64,000 nucleotides of DNA from Bradyrhizobium sp. RD5-C2 (lineage in GTDB: Bacteria > Pseudomonadota > Alphaproteobacteria > Rhizobiales > Xanthobacteraceae), in NCBI RefSeq assembly GCF_019972155.1, contig NZ_BOVL01000005.1, positions 186,001 through 250,000 of the forward strand, given 5' to 3'. The first letter of the stretch is position 1. Each line of letters starts with the position of its first letter. This document shows positions 30,185 to 39,181 of the stretch, one piece after another. Below the pieces are notes generated by a model that was not told the DNA's origin, searched no databases, and worked only from the letters and a program-made list of their open reading frames with translations. The translations under genes and the position numbers were made by a program.

Positions 30185-31939
30185 TCAAAGCTTGTAAGCG
30201 GTGCGGAAGGCGCCCCAGTGCCGGCCGCGCACGCGGATCGGCACGTCGATCTCGCGCATCATCACGGTGGTGCCGTTACCCATGTCGCGCGCGTAGCTCT
30301 GAACCAGATAGGCGCGCTCATTGTGCGCGGCGGCGAGGCCCGCGGGATCGTTGAAGATGCGGCGATTACGGCAATTGGCGCTGTTGTAAGCCACGTCGCC
30401 CGGCCGCTGCGGCTGCGAGTAGATCTTGTTGTGGACCGGCAGATAGCCGTTGCGGTCGACCGTCGCGCAGAACGCCAGGCGCTTGTCCTTGGCGAGGAAC
30501 GCCTCGAGCAGAGCGGGCAGCGCGCGATCCGCCCAATCGAGCATTTTGGTGCGGTACTGCACCGGATTGGTGCCCGGTATCTCGACATAGCCGGTGTCGA
30601 ACATGTCAGCGATCGTGATCGCGCCGCTTGCCAGTCCGTCCTCGAACAGCCTGCTCAGCGCGCGGCCGGCTTCCATCGCGCGGGTGACGAGTTCGGCGTT
30701 CTCCTCGTGGATCGCCCACATCCGGTCTTCGATCTTTTCGCGCAATTCGGCGGTCGCGGCCTCGAAGCGCGCTTGCGTGCCGGCCTTGCTGCGGTCGCCG
30801 ATCCTGATCCGGCAGGCGCCGACGTCCTGCAAGGTCGCGGTCAGCGTCTCATGGGTCGGCAGCTTCTCGGCATCGGGGCCCCCGATCAGGATGCCGTCCA
30901 TCGCGATCTCGTAGACCGGCGCGGTGACGATGCCGCGCGCGGTCGTGATCTCGATTGTGAGGCTGCAGGGCAGGCGCTCGTTCTTGCGCGGATCGCCGCG
31001 CTCGTCCTGGCGCAGCAGCACCGCGCAGCGCGCCTTCAGCTTCTGGGCGAACGCGGTCACCGCCTTGCCGGCCTTCGCGACATTGTCGCCATGCGCGGCG
31101 GCTTCCTGGGTCGCCGAATCGATCTCGCCGGCGCTGGTGCCGACCGAGACGATGAAGTGGGAGGCGGAGGCCGCGTTCTGGCCCATCTCGCCGGTGATCT
31201 GGTTCTGCTCGGCGACGGCGCCGTTGACGTTCTCGAATACCGGACGGATCTTTTCGATCGCCTGCGAGATGCGGTGGACGGCGTCTGCCGATCCGGTGGC
31301 GTCCTTTTGCAACGCCTCGATCTTGCGGGTGATCTCTTCCGTCGCGCTCTGGGTCTGTACCGCGAGCGCCTTGACCTCGGTGGCGACCACCGCAAAGCCC
31401 TTGCCGGCCGCGCCGGCGCGCGCCGCTTCAATGGTCGAGTTGAGCGCCAGCAGCGTGGTCTGCCGCGCGATCTGCGCGATCAGGTTGACGACATTTCCGA
31501 TCGCGGCCGAGGATTCGCGCAGCCGATCGACATTGGCGGTGGCCTCGCGCGCCGCCGCCGCCGCATCGTCGGCGAGCTGGCTGGCGCTGCGCACTTGCGC
31601 GCCGATGCCTTCAGCGGAATGGGTGAAGCGGTCGGCGGCTTCGGAGAACGTCGTCGCGGTGCTCTGCGCATCACTGCTGCGGCCGGTCAGCGCGTCGGTG
31701 CGGGCGCGGATGGTCGCGAGCTTGGCTGCCGTTGCCTCAGCGCCGTCGGCCACCGAGCCTGCGGCGCGCTCGAGCTGGCGGATCATCGCGCCGAGTTCGA
31801 GTTCCAGCAGCTCCAGGATTTCCTTTGACGAATCCTTGGCCGAATCAGTCTCGGTCGAGGCTTCAACCGCGGTCGGAACCTGCGCGGCGGCCGACGCAGC
31901 CGGCTCCGGCTCTTGCTTTCGAAACAAACCGAACGCCAT
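30185..31939 (-). CDS. Soluble chemoreceptor with internal PilZ-like domain and C-terminal sensor module
   Basis: This 584-residue protein has no membrane span. The MCP signalling region (about 60-300) contains [21 protein letters not shown] PilZ-like segment follows (about 316-395): RKNERLPCSLTIEI carries the RxxxR motif, and YEIAMDGILIGG occupies the (D/N)xSxxG position in degenerate form. The C-terminal 175 residues repeat the module of the neighbouring receptor ([31 protein letters not shown]). It may link c-di-GMP level to chemotaxis, but c-di-GMP binding is uncertain because the second motif is imperfect. The ATG at 31939 was chosen over a longer frame. Confidence 0.85.
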   Translation of the reverse strand: MAFGLFRKQEPEPAASAAAQVPTAVEASTETDSAKDSSKEILELLELELGAMIRQLERAAGSVADGAEATAAKLATIRARTDALTGRSSDAQSTATTFSEAADRFTHSAEGIGAQVRSASQLADDAAAAAREATANVDRLRESSAAIGNVVNLIAQIARQTTLLALNSTIEAARAGAAGKGFAVVATEVKALAVQTQSATEEITRKIEALQKDATGSADAVHRISQAIEKIRPVFENVNGAVAEQNQITGEMGQNAASASHFIVSVGTSAGEIDSATQEAAAHGDNVAKAGKAVTAFAQKLKARCAVLLRQDERGDPRKNERLPCSLTIEITTARGIVTAPVYEIAMDGILIGGPDAEKLPTHETLTATLQDVGACRIRIGDRSKAGTQARFEAATAELREKIEDRMWAIHEENAELVTRAMEAGRALSRLFEDGLASGAITIADMFDTGYVEIPGTNPVQYRTKMLDWADRALPALLEAFLAKDKRLAFCATVDRNGYLPVHNKIYSQPQRPGDVAYNSANCRNRRIFNDPAGLAAAHNERAYLVQSYARDMGNGTTVMMREIDVPIRVRGRHWGAFRTAYKL

Positions 31940-32142
31940 GGGGGGCTCTTGGAAAGTTGCGGCGGGACGGGGCGATCCTCGCATCCGGGCATGAAGTCAT
32001 GGTTAACAAGTGCCTCATATTCCGGCTTGCGGTAGTATTCCCGGGCCGGACGGCCCCTGCCGACCTTTGATTTTGACCGCCAGGGGCCTATAAGGCCGCG
32101 TTTTCCACCCCTGTTCAGACCCTACGCTCGAAGAGACGTCGC

Positions 32143-32889
32143 ATGGCCGGCCATTCCCAATTCAAGAACATCATGCACCGCAAGGGCCGGCAGGATGCCC
32201 AGAAGTCGAAGCTTTTCGGCAAGCTGGCCCGCGAAATCACCGTCGCGGCCAAGCTCGGCACCCCGGACCCCGCGATGAACCCGCGGCTGCGCGCCGCCGT
32301 GGTCGCGGCCCGCGCCGAGAACATGCCCAAGGACAATATCGACCGCGCCATCAAGAAGGCGATCGGCGGTGAGGGCGAGAACTATGACGAGATCCGCTAT
32401 GAGGGTTATGGCCCCGGCGGCGTCGCCGTCATCGTCGAGGCGCTGACCGACAACCGCAACCGCGCCGCCTCCGACATCCGCTCGTTCTTCACCAAGTCGG
32501 GCGGCAATCTCGGCGAAACCGGCTCGGTCGCCTTCATGTTCGACCACACCGGCATCATCGAATACGACGCCAAGGTCGCTTCCGACGACGCCATGCTGGA
32601 TGCCGCGATCGAGGCCGGCGCCGACGACGTGGTTTCCAGCGAGGCAGGTCACGAGGTCTACGCCTCGCAGGACACCTTCCGCGAAGTCGCAAAGGCGCTG
32701 GAAACGAAGTTCGGCGAGCCGCGCAAGGCGGCGCTGACCTGGAAGCCGCAGAACACCGTCGCGGTCGACGACGAGACCGGCGAAAAGCTCTTGAAGCTGA
32801 TGGACCTGCTCAACGAGCACGACGACGTGCAGAACGTGTACGCCAATTTCGAGGTGTCCGACGCGCTGCTCGCGAAGATGGGCGGGTAA
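32143..32889 (+). CDS. yebC: YebC/PmpR-family DNA-binding/translation-associated protein
   Basis: This 248-residue protein has the invariant start [20 protein letters not shown] and [21 protein letters not shown], as in YebC/TACO1 proteins. These have been described as transcription regulators and as factors helping translation of proline stretches. It lies upstream of ruvCAB on the same strand, a common arrangement in bacteria. Confidence 0.94.
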   Translation: MAGHSQFKNIMHRKGRQDAQKSKLFGKLAREITVAAKLGTPDPAMNPRLRAAVVAARAENMPKDNIDRAIKKAIGGEGENYDEIRYEGYGPGGVAVIVEALTDNRNRAASDIRSFFTKSGGNLGETGSVAFMFDHTGIIEYDAKVASDDAMLDAAIEAGADDVVSSEAGHEVYASQDTFREVAKALETKFGEPRKAALTWKPQNTVAVDDETGEKLLKLMDLLNEHDDVQNVYANFEVSDALLAKMGG

Positions 32890-32919
32890 GAGCCTCGTTC
32901 ATCGTCTCAAACTCCCGCT

Positions 32920-33019
32920 GTCGTCGCCCGGCTCGACCGGGCGATCCAGTATTCCAGAGACCGTCATTTGATCCGAGAGGCCGCGGCGTACTGGATCCCC
33001 CGCTTTCGCGGGGGATGAC
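32920..33019. repeat. Palindromic intergenic repeat, family D variant
   Basis: GTCGTCGCCCGG...GATCCAGT pairs with ACTGGATC...GGGGGATGAC across the yebC-ruvC gap. It could form a hairpin of about 100 nt in the transcript. Confidence 0.65.
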
Positions 33020-33077
33020 GAGCAAGGGCGGGATGACGAGCGGGGCCGACGGCGACCGCGGCAGGGGACGAGCGCCC

Positions 33078-33092
33078 GTTTGTGTTTCGTTC
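33078..33092 (+). promoter_or_regulatory. LexA-box-like site upstream of ruvC
   Basis: GTTT-N7-GTTC lies 28 bp before the ruvC start and differs by one base from the alphaproteobacterial LexA box GTTC-N7-GTTC. SOS control of ruvCAB would be expected, but a single degenerate match is weak evidence. Confidence 0.35.
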
Positions 33093-33119
33093 TCCCGGCG
33101 CAGGCGGTATCACTACCCC

Positions 33120-33647
33120 ATGACATCGCAGCCGATTCGCTCTCCTGTCCGCATCATCGGTATCGATCCGGGTCTCCGCCGCACCGGCTGGGGCGTGATC
33201 GAGACCGAGGGCAACCGTCTGGTCTATATCGGCTGCGGTTCAGTCGAACCCCCGGACGATCTGCCGCTGGCGAGCCGGCTGCTCGCGATCCATGAGGGAC
33301 TGGCCGCCGTGCTCGGCGACTACAGGCCGGCGGAGGCCGCGGTCGAGCAGACCTTCGTCAACAAGGACGGCGTTGCCACGCTGAAGCTCGGCCAGGCCCG
33401 CGGCGTCGCCATGCTGGCGCCCGCAATGTTCGGTATCTCGGTCGCCGAATACGCGCCGAACCAGGTCAAGAAGACCGTGGTCGGCGCCGGTCATGCCGAG
33501 AAGAATCAGATCCAGGTAATGCTCAAGATCCTGTTGCCGAAAGCCGAGCCGCCGTCCGCCGACGCCGCCGACGCGCTCGCGATTGCGATCACCCACGCCC
33601 ATCACCGCCAGAGCATCGCGCTGCGCCTCAGGGTGGCGAACCTATGA
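33120..33647 (+). CDS. ruvC: Crossover junction endodeoxyribonuclease RuvC
   Basis: This 175-residue Holliday-junction resolvase has catalytic acids in [21 protein letters not shown] and the C-terminal [17 protein letters not shown]. It cuts four-way junctions delivered by RuvAB. The ATG at 33120 is preferred; the frame extends upstream into the repeat. Its stop overlaps the ruvA start by 4 bp. Confidence 0.96.
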   Translation: MTSQPIRSPVRIIGIDPGLRRTGWGVIETEGNRLVYIGCGSVEPPDDLPLASRLLAIHEGLAAVLGDYRPAEAAVEQTFVNKDGVATLKLGQARGVAMLAPAMFGISVAEYAPNQVKKTVVGAGHAEKNQIQVMLKILLPKAEPPSADAADALAIAITHAHHRQSIALRLRVANL

Positions 33648-34261
33648 TCGGCAAGCTCAAGGGCCTGATCGATTCCTATGGCGAGGATTACGTGATCCTC
33701 GATGTCGGCGGCGTCGGTTATCAGGTGCATTGCGCGAGCCGCACGTTGCAAGCGCTGCCACAGCCGGGCGGCGCGGCCGTGCTCTCGATCGAAACCTATG
33801 TCCGCGAGGATCAGATCAAGCTGTTCGGATTCCGCTCGGATCTCGAGCGTGAATGGTTTCGCCTGTTGCAGACCGTGCAGGGCGTCGGTGCCAAGGTCGC
33901 GCTGGCGGTGCTCGGCACGTTGCCGCCGACCGATCTCGCCAACGCCATCGCGCTGCGCGACAAGGCGGCGGTGGCGCGCACGCCGGGGGTCGGGCCGAAG
34001 GTCGCCGAGCGCATCGTCAGCGAATTGAAGGACAAGGCGCCGGGCTTTGCCGATGTCGATCCGGCGGTGGTGCAGCTCTCGGGTGCGATCGACAACAACC
34101 GCGCGCCGCGTCCGGTGACGGATGCGATCTCCGCGCTGGTCAATCTCGGCTACGGCCAGCCGCAGGCCGCCGCCGCCATCGCCGCCGCCTCGCGCAGCGC
34201 CGGTGAGAGCGCCGAGACCGCGCAGCTGATCCGGCTGGGCCTGAAGGAATTGTCGAAGTGA
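33644..34261 (+). CDS. ruvA: Holliday junction branch migration protein RuvA
   Basis: This 205-residue protein has the N-terminal OB-fold [20 protein letters not shown] and two helix-hairpin-helix motifs ([32 protein letters not shown]). A C-terminal RuvB-contact domain ([17 protein letters not shown]) completes it. It binds the junction and loads RuvB. ATGA overlap with ruvC indicates coupled translation. Confidence 0.96.
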   Translation: MIGKLKGLIDSYGEDYVILDVGGVGYQVHCASRTLQALPQPGGAAVLSIETYVREDQIKLFGFRSDLEREWFRLLQTVQGVGAKVALAVLGTLPPTDLANAIALRDKAAVARTPGVGPKVAERIVSELKDKAPGFADVDPAVVQLSGAIDNNRAPRPVTDAISALVNLGYGQPQAAAAIAAASRSAGESAETAQLIRLGLKELSK

Positions 34262-34309
34262 ACCTGCGCTCGATATCGTGCATCATTCACGCTGGGCGCG
34301 TCACTGCGT

Positions 34310-34411
34310 TCCCTCCCCCCTTGTGGGGGAGGGTTAGGGAGGGGGGTGCCGCGGCGGCAGTCTTCGTGTGGCCCCCCTTCCCCAACCCCTCCCCACAAGG
34401 GGGAGGGGAGC
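34310..34411. repeat. Palindromic intergenic repeat, family F
   Basis: CCCTCCCCCCTTGTGGGGGAGGG and its inverted partner CCCTCCCCACAAGGGGGAGGGG flank a centre between ruvA and ruvB, interrupting an otherwise tight operon. Confidence 0.75.
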
Positions 34412-34454
34412 CTAACCACCACCGACGTGGCTTGCGTTGTATTGGTCTGCGAAC

Positions 34455-35504
34455 ATGAACACGCCCTCGCGCATCGTCACGCCCGAACGCCGCTCCGACG
34501 ATGTCGGCGACACCGCGCTGCGTCCGCAGTCGCTAACGGAGTTCGTCGGCCAGGCGCAGGCGCGCAAGAATCTCTCGATCTTCATCGAAGCCGCCAAGAA
34601 GCGCGGCGAGGCGCTCGATCACGTGCTGTTCGTCGGGCCTCCGGGCCTCGGCAAGACCACGCTGGCGCAGATCGTCGCGCGCGAGCTCGGTGTCGGCTTC
34701 CGCGCCACCTCCGGTCCCGTGATCGCGAAGGCCGGCGACCTTGCGGCGCTGCTCACCAATCTGGAAGAGCGCGACGTGCTGTTCATCGACGAGATCCATC
34801 GCCTGAGCCCGGCGGTCGAAGAAGTGCTCTATCCTGCGATGGAGGACTTCCAGCTCGATTTGATCATCGGCGAAGGTCCCGCAGCGCGCTCGGTGAAGAT
34901 CGAGCTGTCGAAATTCACCCTGGTCGGCGCGACGACGCGGGCGGGCCTGCTCACCAATCCGCTGCGCGACCGCTTCGGCATTCCGATCCGGCTCAATTTC
35001 TACACCGTGGAAGAGCTGGAGAAGATCGTCACCCGCGGCGCCCGCGTGCTGAACATCGGCATGAGCCCCGACGGCGCCAACGAGATCGCGCGCCGCGCCC
35101 GCGGCACGCCGCGCATCGCCGGCCGCCTGCTGCGCCGCGTGCGCGACTTTGCCTCCGCCGCGGATGCCGACGCCATCGACCGCGGCATCGCCGATCGTGC
35201 GCTGAGCGCGCTCGAGGTCGACAGCGCCGGGCTCGATGCGATGGACCGGCGCTATCTCACCACCATCGCCTTGAACTATGGCGGCGGTCCGGTCGGCGTC
35301 GAGACAATGGCGGCCGCGCTATCCGAGCCACGCGATGCGATCGAGGACATCATCGAGCCCTATCTGATCCAGTGCGGCTATTTGCAACGCACCCCGCGCG
35401 GCCGGCTCCTGACCTCGCATGCCTTCCGTCATCTCGGCCTCGCCGAGCCGAACCGGGATCCCTCGCAGTTCGGCCTGTTCGGCGGCAATGGCGACGAGGA
35501 TTGA
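34455..35504 (+). CDS. ruvB: Holliday junction branch migration helicase RuvB
   Basis: This 349-residue AAA+ motor has Walker [10 protein letters not shown], Walker [10 protein letters not shown], sensor 1 GATTRAG and the winged-helix end YLQRTPRGR. It drives branch migration with RuvA. The ATG at 34455 gives the normal N-terminus ([13 protein letters not shown]). A 193-bp gap containing a palindromic repeat separates it from ruvA. Confidence 0.96.
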   Translation: MNTPSRIVTPERRSDDVGDTALRPQSLTEFVGQAQARKNLSIFIEAAKKRGEALDHVLFVGPPGLGKTTLAQIVARELGVGFRATSGPVIAKAGDLAALLTNLEERDVLFIDEIHRLSPAVEEVLYPAMEDFQLDLIIGEGPAARSVKIELSKFTLVGATTRAGLLTNPLRDRFGIPIRLNFYTVEELEKIVTRGARVLNIGMSPDGANEIARRARGTPRIAGRLLRRVRDFASAADADAIDRGIADRALSALEVDSAGLDAMDRRYLTTIALNYGGGPVGVETMAAALSEPRDAIEDIIEPYLIQCGYLQRTPRGRLLTSHAFRHLGLAEPNRDPSQFGLFGGNGDED

Positions 35505-35676
35505 GGCACGCGCTCTCGAAGACGTGAACAGACGTGTTGACGCAGCGCATCGCGCCGCGCGGTAACCTTGCGCGCTAACCATCGCGACGTCTCTGCAGGC
35601 CGTCTGCACAAACGCGGCCCAATTTCGCTCCAATCAAAGGGCCTATCATGGACCAGGCATCACCGATCAAGTGTCC

Positions 35677-36594
35677 ATGATTTCACGTCGACATTTTCTG
35701 CGCACCGCCGGCGGATTGACCGCCGCCACCGCCTCGACCGCGGCCTATGGCCTGAGCGAGCCGGTCGTCCGTCTTACGCTGACGCGTTACGATCTGTCGC
35801 CGCGGCAATGGCCTTCGGACTTTCCGCTCAAGATCGCCGCGCTCGCCGACATTCACGCCTGCGATCCCTGGATGTCGCTCGATCGCGTCGCAGAGATCGT
35901 CGAGCGAACCAATGCGCTGAACCCTGACATCATCGTGCTGCTCGGCGATTATGTCGCCGGGCTGCGCCACGTCACCCGCTTCATTCCGGCCTCCGAATGG
36001 GCCGCGGTGCTCAAGGATCTGAAGGCGCCGCTCGGCGTGCACGCCGTGCTCGGCAATCACGATTACTGGGAGGACAAGACGGTGCAGCGCCTGGGTCAGG
36101 GCACACCCGTCGCGCGTCGTGCGCTGGAGCGCGCCGGCATTCCGGTCTACGAGAACGACGCGGTGCGGCTCACCAAGGATAACCGTCCGTTCTGGCTCGC
36201 CGGCCTCGGCGACCAACTCGCCTTTATGCCGGCGCGGCGCTATCGCGAGGTCCGGCGTATCGGCGTCGACGATCTCAACGCGACGCTCGCAAAAGTCACC
36301 GACGACGCGCCGGTGATCCTGCTCGCGCACGAGCCGGACGTCGCGCTCCGCGTGCCCTCGCGCGTCGCGCTGCAGCTGTCCGGTCACACCCATGGCGGCC
36401 AGATCCGGCTGCTCGGATGGTCGCCCGCGGTGCCGGTGAAGCACGGCATGCGGCTCGCCTATGGCCACATCAAGCTGAAATGCGACGTCGTCGTCTCCGG
36501 CGGCCTCGGCTGCAGCATCATGCCGTTCCGCCTCGGTGTGCCGCCCGAGATCGTGCAGGTCACGCTCGGCGCAAAGGGGCCGGTGGTGTCCTGA
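35677..36594 (+). CDS. Tat-exported calcineurin-like metallophosphoesterase
   Basis: This 305-residue protein starts with a twin-arginine signal (SRRHFLRTAGG), implying folded export to the periplasm. Metal-binding motifs are ALADIHACDPW, LLGDYV, VLGNHDYW, LLAHEPD and LSGHTHGGQ, the full set for the calcineurin/YkuE-like branch. A GTG two codons upstream (35671) is an alternative start. Substrate unknown; relatives are UDP-2,3-diacylglucosamine or phospholipid phosphoesterases. Confidence 0.88.
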   Translation: MISRRHFLRTAGGLTAATASTAAYGLSEPVVRLTLTRYDLSPRQWPSDFPLKIAALADIHACDPWMSLDRVAEIVERTNALNPDIIVLLGDYVAGLRHVTRFIPASEWAAVLKDLKAPLGVHAVLGNHDYWEDKTVQRLGQGTPVARRALERAGIPVYENDAVRLTKDNRPFWLAGLGDQLAFMPARRYREVRRIGVDDLNATLAKVTDDAPVILLAHEPDVALRVPSRVALQLSGHTHGGQIRLLGWSPAVPVKHGMRLAYGHIKLKCDVVVSGGLGCSIMPFRLGVPPEIVQVTLGAKGPVVS

Positions 36595-36662
36595 TCGCGC
36601 TTGCGTGATCGCGCAATTTGCGCAAAACGATTGTTCTGACGAGGGCAATCGAGGGGCCGCAA

Positions 36663-37112
36663 TTGACCTTACCCCATATCGACGGCGCGATCCGCGATGG
36701 CCGACATCATATGCAGGTCCGTGTCTATTACGAGGACACCGATTTTTCCGGCATCGTCTACCACGCCAATTATTTGCGCTTCATGGAGCGCGGGCGCACC
36801 AATCATCTCCGATTGATGGGCGCCGAACAGAACGCGCTGTTCGAGGAGGCGCAGGAGGAGACCGGCGGCTTCGCCTTTGTGGTGCGCTCGATGACGCTGG
36901 ACTTTCTGAAGCCCGCGCGGATGGACGACATGCTCGACGTCGTGACCTGGCCGATCGCGGTGAAGGGCGCCTCCATCATGCTCGCGCAGGAGGTCCGGCG
37001 CGGCGATGACGTGCTTGTGAAGGCGCAGGTGCGCGTCGCCTTCGTCAGTCAGGGCAGGGCACAACCGATTCCGAAGTCTATCCGCGCGCTGATGAAGGCC
37101 GATCTGGCCTAA
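36663..37112 (+). CDS. YbgC-like acyl-CoA thioesterase
   Basis: This 149-residue hotdog-fold thioesterase has the YbgC motif YYEDTDFSGIVYHANYLRFMERGRT, with the catalytic Asp in DTDFSG, split across about residues 20-44. It is often linked to the Tol-Pal system. I chose a TTG start at 36663 because GAGGGG lies 7 nt upstream. ATG 36711 would trim 16 residues, and a farther TTG at 36618 lacks a ribosome-binding site. Confidence 0.88.
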   Translation: MTLPHIDGAIRDGRHHMQVRVYYEDTDFSGIVYHANYLRFMERGRTNHLRLMGAEQNALFEEAQEETGGFAFVVRSMTLDFLKPARMDDMLDVVTWPIAVKGASIMLAQEVRRGDDVLVKAQVRVAFVSQGRAQPIPKSIRALMKADLA

Positions 37113-37198
37113 CTATCGGGCGATAGGAAACGCCCCATCGACTCTTTATCCAGCGACGATAGATTTGCGCGTGACAAAACAACCGCGAGGGATCGCCG

Positions 37199-37666
37199 AT
37201 GTCACGCCCGCCACTGCCGCCCTTTACCCGCGAGACCGCCGCGCAGAAGGCGCGCATGGCGGAGGATGCCTGGAATTCGCGCGACCCGGTTCGGGTTGCC
37301 GGCGCCTATACCGAGGACAGCCGCTGGCGCAATCGCTCCGAGGTGTTCGAGGGCCGCGAAGCGATCGTGGCCTTCCTGACCCGTAAATGGGAAAAGGAGC
37401 GGGAGTATCGCCTGATCAAGGATCTCTGGGCGTTCGACGGCAACCGCATCGCGGTGCGCTTCCAGTACGAATGGCACGATGCCGGCGGCAACTGGTTTCG
37501 CTCCTACGGCAACGAGCAGTGGGAGTTCGACGAGCACGGCCTGATGCGCCGCCGCGAGGCCTCGATCAACGACATCGCGATTGCGGAGAAGGACCGCCGC
37601 TTCCACTGGCCCGCGCCGGGCCCGCGTCCGGCCGATGTGCCCGGGTTGGGGCAGGAGCCGTTTTGA
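37199..37666 (+). CDS. DUF1348 / NTF2-like (SnoaL-fold) protein
   Basis: This 155-residue protein matches the DUF1348 family: [22 protein letters not shown], then [24 protein letters not shown] and [24 protein letters not shown], each a contiguous block. The fold is NTF2-like with a hydrophobic pocket. No enzymatic function is established. It stands alone with an 86-bp upstream gap. Confidence 0.85.
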   Translation: MSRPPLPPFTRETAAQKARMAEDAWNSRDPVRVAGAYTEDSRWRNRSEVFEGREAIVAFLTRKWEKEREYRLIKDLWAFDGNRIAVRFQYEWHDAGGNWFRSYGNEQWEFDEHGLMRRREASINDIAIAEKDRRFHWPAPGPRPADVPGLGQEPF

Positions 37667-37681
37667 TCCGCTCTTCGTTGG

Positions 37682-37766
37682 CCGGATGGAGCGAAAGCGA
37701 AATCCGGGGCAGTCTCTGATGCGGTGAGATCGATCCCGGATTGCGCTGCGCTCCATCCGGGCTACG
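37682..37766. repeat. Palindromic intergenic repeat, family E
   Basis: Arms GCCGGATGGAGCGAAAGCG and CGCTGCGCTCCATCCGGGC flank a short centre after the DUF1348 gene. Confidence 0.72.
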
Positions 37767-37866
37767 GGTCGTTGTGGGGACTCATCGAAAACGTTTGCGC
37801 GTCTCGATGAGCACTGGTTTATGCTGGTCGGCGTTGCAACCTCACCGCGTCCGCCGGACCCATTAC

Positions 37867-38343
37867 ATGCCAATTAAACGTTCTAGAGTCATTGCGCTCG
37901 CGGGCTGCCTGCTCGCGACCGCCCTCAATCTTGCCCAGCCCGCGGCTGCGCAGAGCAGCGCAGACCATTCCGCAAAATGGGGGGCGCTGTTTCGCACTCA
38001 GGTCGCCAAGTGTTGGCGTAAACCTGCCCCCGTTGGGGACGAGGCAGCGAACATAAAGTTGGTTCTCGAGATCAAGCTGACGCGCGAGGGCTCGCTGGCG
38101 GAGCAACCGTCGGTGTCGTCGCAGAACAGTCCAGCCGTGTCCGACTACTCCCAGGCCTATCGCAAGAGCGCGCTGCAAGCGATCACGCTCTGCCAGCCAT
38201 ATTCCTTGCCGGCGGAATATTACGATGAATGGAAATACTTCATGCCGGTATTTCTTGAGGTGCCGTCCCCTCTCGGCGGGAAGGGGAAGCCTACAGCCGG
38301 GGAGCTCGATAAGCGGAAGCTTTCGATTTGCCGAGGCTGCTGA
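37867..38343 (+). CDS. Exported TolA/TonB C-terminal-like protein
   Basis: This 158-residue protein has a signal peptide (MPIKRSRVIALAGCLLATAL, cleavage near AAAQS) and one domain resembling the TolA/TonB C-terminus. That domain contains an FRTQVAKCWRKP helix, LEIKLTREGSLA, and YRKSALQAITLCQPY. It is likely periplasmic. The last ~25 residues (VPSPLGGKGKPTAG...) look unlike the domain and coincide with GC-rich palindromic-repeat-like DNA, so the original stop may have been lost. Confidence 0.7.
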   Translation: MPIKRSRVIALAGCLLATALNLAQPAAAQSSADHSAKWGALFRTQVAKCWRKPAPVGDEAANIKLVLEIKLTREGSLAEQPSVSSQNSPAVSDYSQAYRKSALQAITLCQPYSLPAEYYDEWKYFMPVFLEVPSPLGGKGKPTAGELDKRKLSICRGC

Positions 38344-38382
38344 CGTAACAGCAGGCAGCGCATGCGGAAGCAGCCCCACCTA

Positions 38383-38414
38383 ACCCTCTCCCCGTGAAGA
38401 ACGGGGGAGAGGGG
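38383..38414. repeat. Palindromic intergenic repeat, family F (single hairpin)
   Basis: CCCTCTCCCCGT...ACGGGGGAGAGGG lies in the gap between the convergent TolA-like and GST genes and may serve as a terminator-like hairpin. Confidence 0.6.
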
Positions 38415-38425
38415 GCGCAGTGTGC

Positions 38426-39070
38426 TTACGCCGCCGCCTTGTGGCGCGCGATTTCGGCCTTGTAGAGTTCGAACTCCTCCGCGACCGCCTTGGCGACCGC
38501 CGGCCTCGTGCGCAGGCGCTCGTAATAGGCCTTCAGCGCCGGCCACTTCGCGAGCTCGATCGGCGGCGTCGCCATGGTCCAGTTGATGACCGTGACGAGA
38601 TAGGCGTCGGCGACGCTGAAATGATCCAGCAAATACTCGCGGCCCTTCAGGTGGTCTTCGACATAGTCGAGCCGCGAGACGTATTTCTCCAGCGCGTAGG
38701 ACTTGGCGTCCGGCGGCGCCTTCTTGTCGAGCAGCGGCAGGAACAGGCCCTTGTGCAACTCGGTGCCGATGAAGCACAGCCATTGATGCAGCTTTGAACG
38801 CTCGGCGTTCGACGCGGTGCCGAGGCCGGCGCGCGGGAACTGGTCGGCGACATATTGCAGGATCGCGGCGTTCTCGGTCAGCACGACGCCGTCGTCGGTG
38901 CGCAGCGTCGGAACCAGGCCGAGCGGGTTGACCTTGTTGAAGTCGGAGCCGTCGTTGCGCACCTGCTTGGTCTTCGGATCGACCTCGAGATAGTTGGCCG
39001 GTTGGCCGGCTTCATAGAGCGCGACGCGGGTCGCCATCGAGCAGGCGAGCGGCGAGAAATAAAGGTCCAT
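38426..39070 (-). CDS. Glutathione S-transferase
   Basis: This 214-residue protein has an N-terminal thioredoxin-like domain: MDLYFSPLACSMATRVALYE, then GLVPTLRTDDGVVLTENAAI with the cis-Pro and the glutathione-contacting E-N/S region. A helical C-domain follows with FSVADAYL. The LACS motif suggests a beta-class-like enzyme using Cys/Ser. The ribosome-binding site is a strong AGGAGG. It is divergent from a TetR gene with 99 bp between, suggesting repression by that TetR. Confidence 0.9.
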   Translation of the reverse strand: MDLYFSPLACSMATRVALYEAGQPANYLEVDPKTKQVRNDGSDFNKVNPLGLVPTLRTDDGVVLTENAAILQYVADQFPRAGLGTASNAERSKLHQWLCFIGTELHKGLFLPLLDKKAPPDAKSYALEKYVSRLDYVEDHLKGREYLLDHFSVADAYLVTVINWTMATPPIELAKWPALKAYYERLRTRPAVAKAVAEEFELYKAEIARHKAAA

Positions 39071-39118
39071 TGGTGCCTCCTTGGGGCGGTCTGGCGCGGA
39101 TGTCCCGGCCGTTGTTGA

Positions 39119-39181
39119 TTTTTGTACTGTCTTGGATAATATTGAAGGCGTCAAGGAATTAAGTGCGAAATGGTACAAAAA
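39119..39181. promoter_or_regulatory. Inverted repeat flanking the TetR/GST divergent promoter
   Basis: TTTTTGTAC (39119-39127) and GTACAAAAA (39173-39181) form 9-bp inverted arms. The right arm begins within the TetR ATG codon. The arms may be two operator halves or two separate sites. Confidence 0.45.

Noticed and set aside
32920-33019. The upstream in-frame extension of ruvC (from 33015)
   Set aside because: The extra codons translate the palindromic repeat, and the ATG at 33120 gives the normal RuvC N-terminus.
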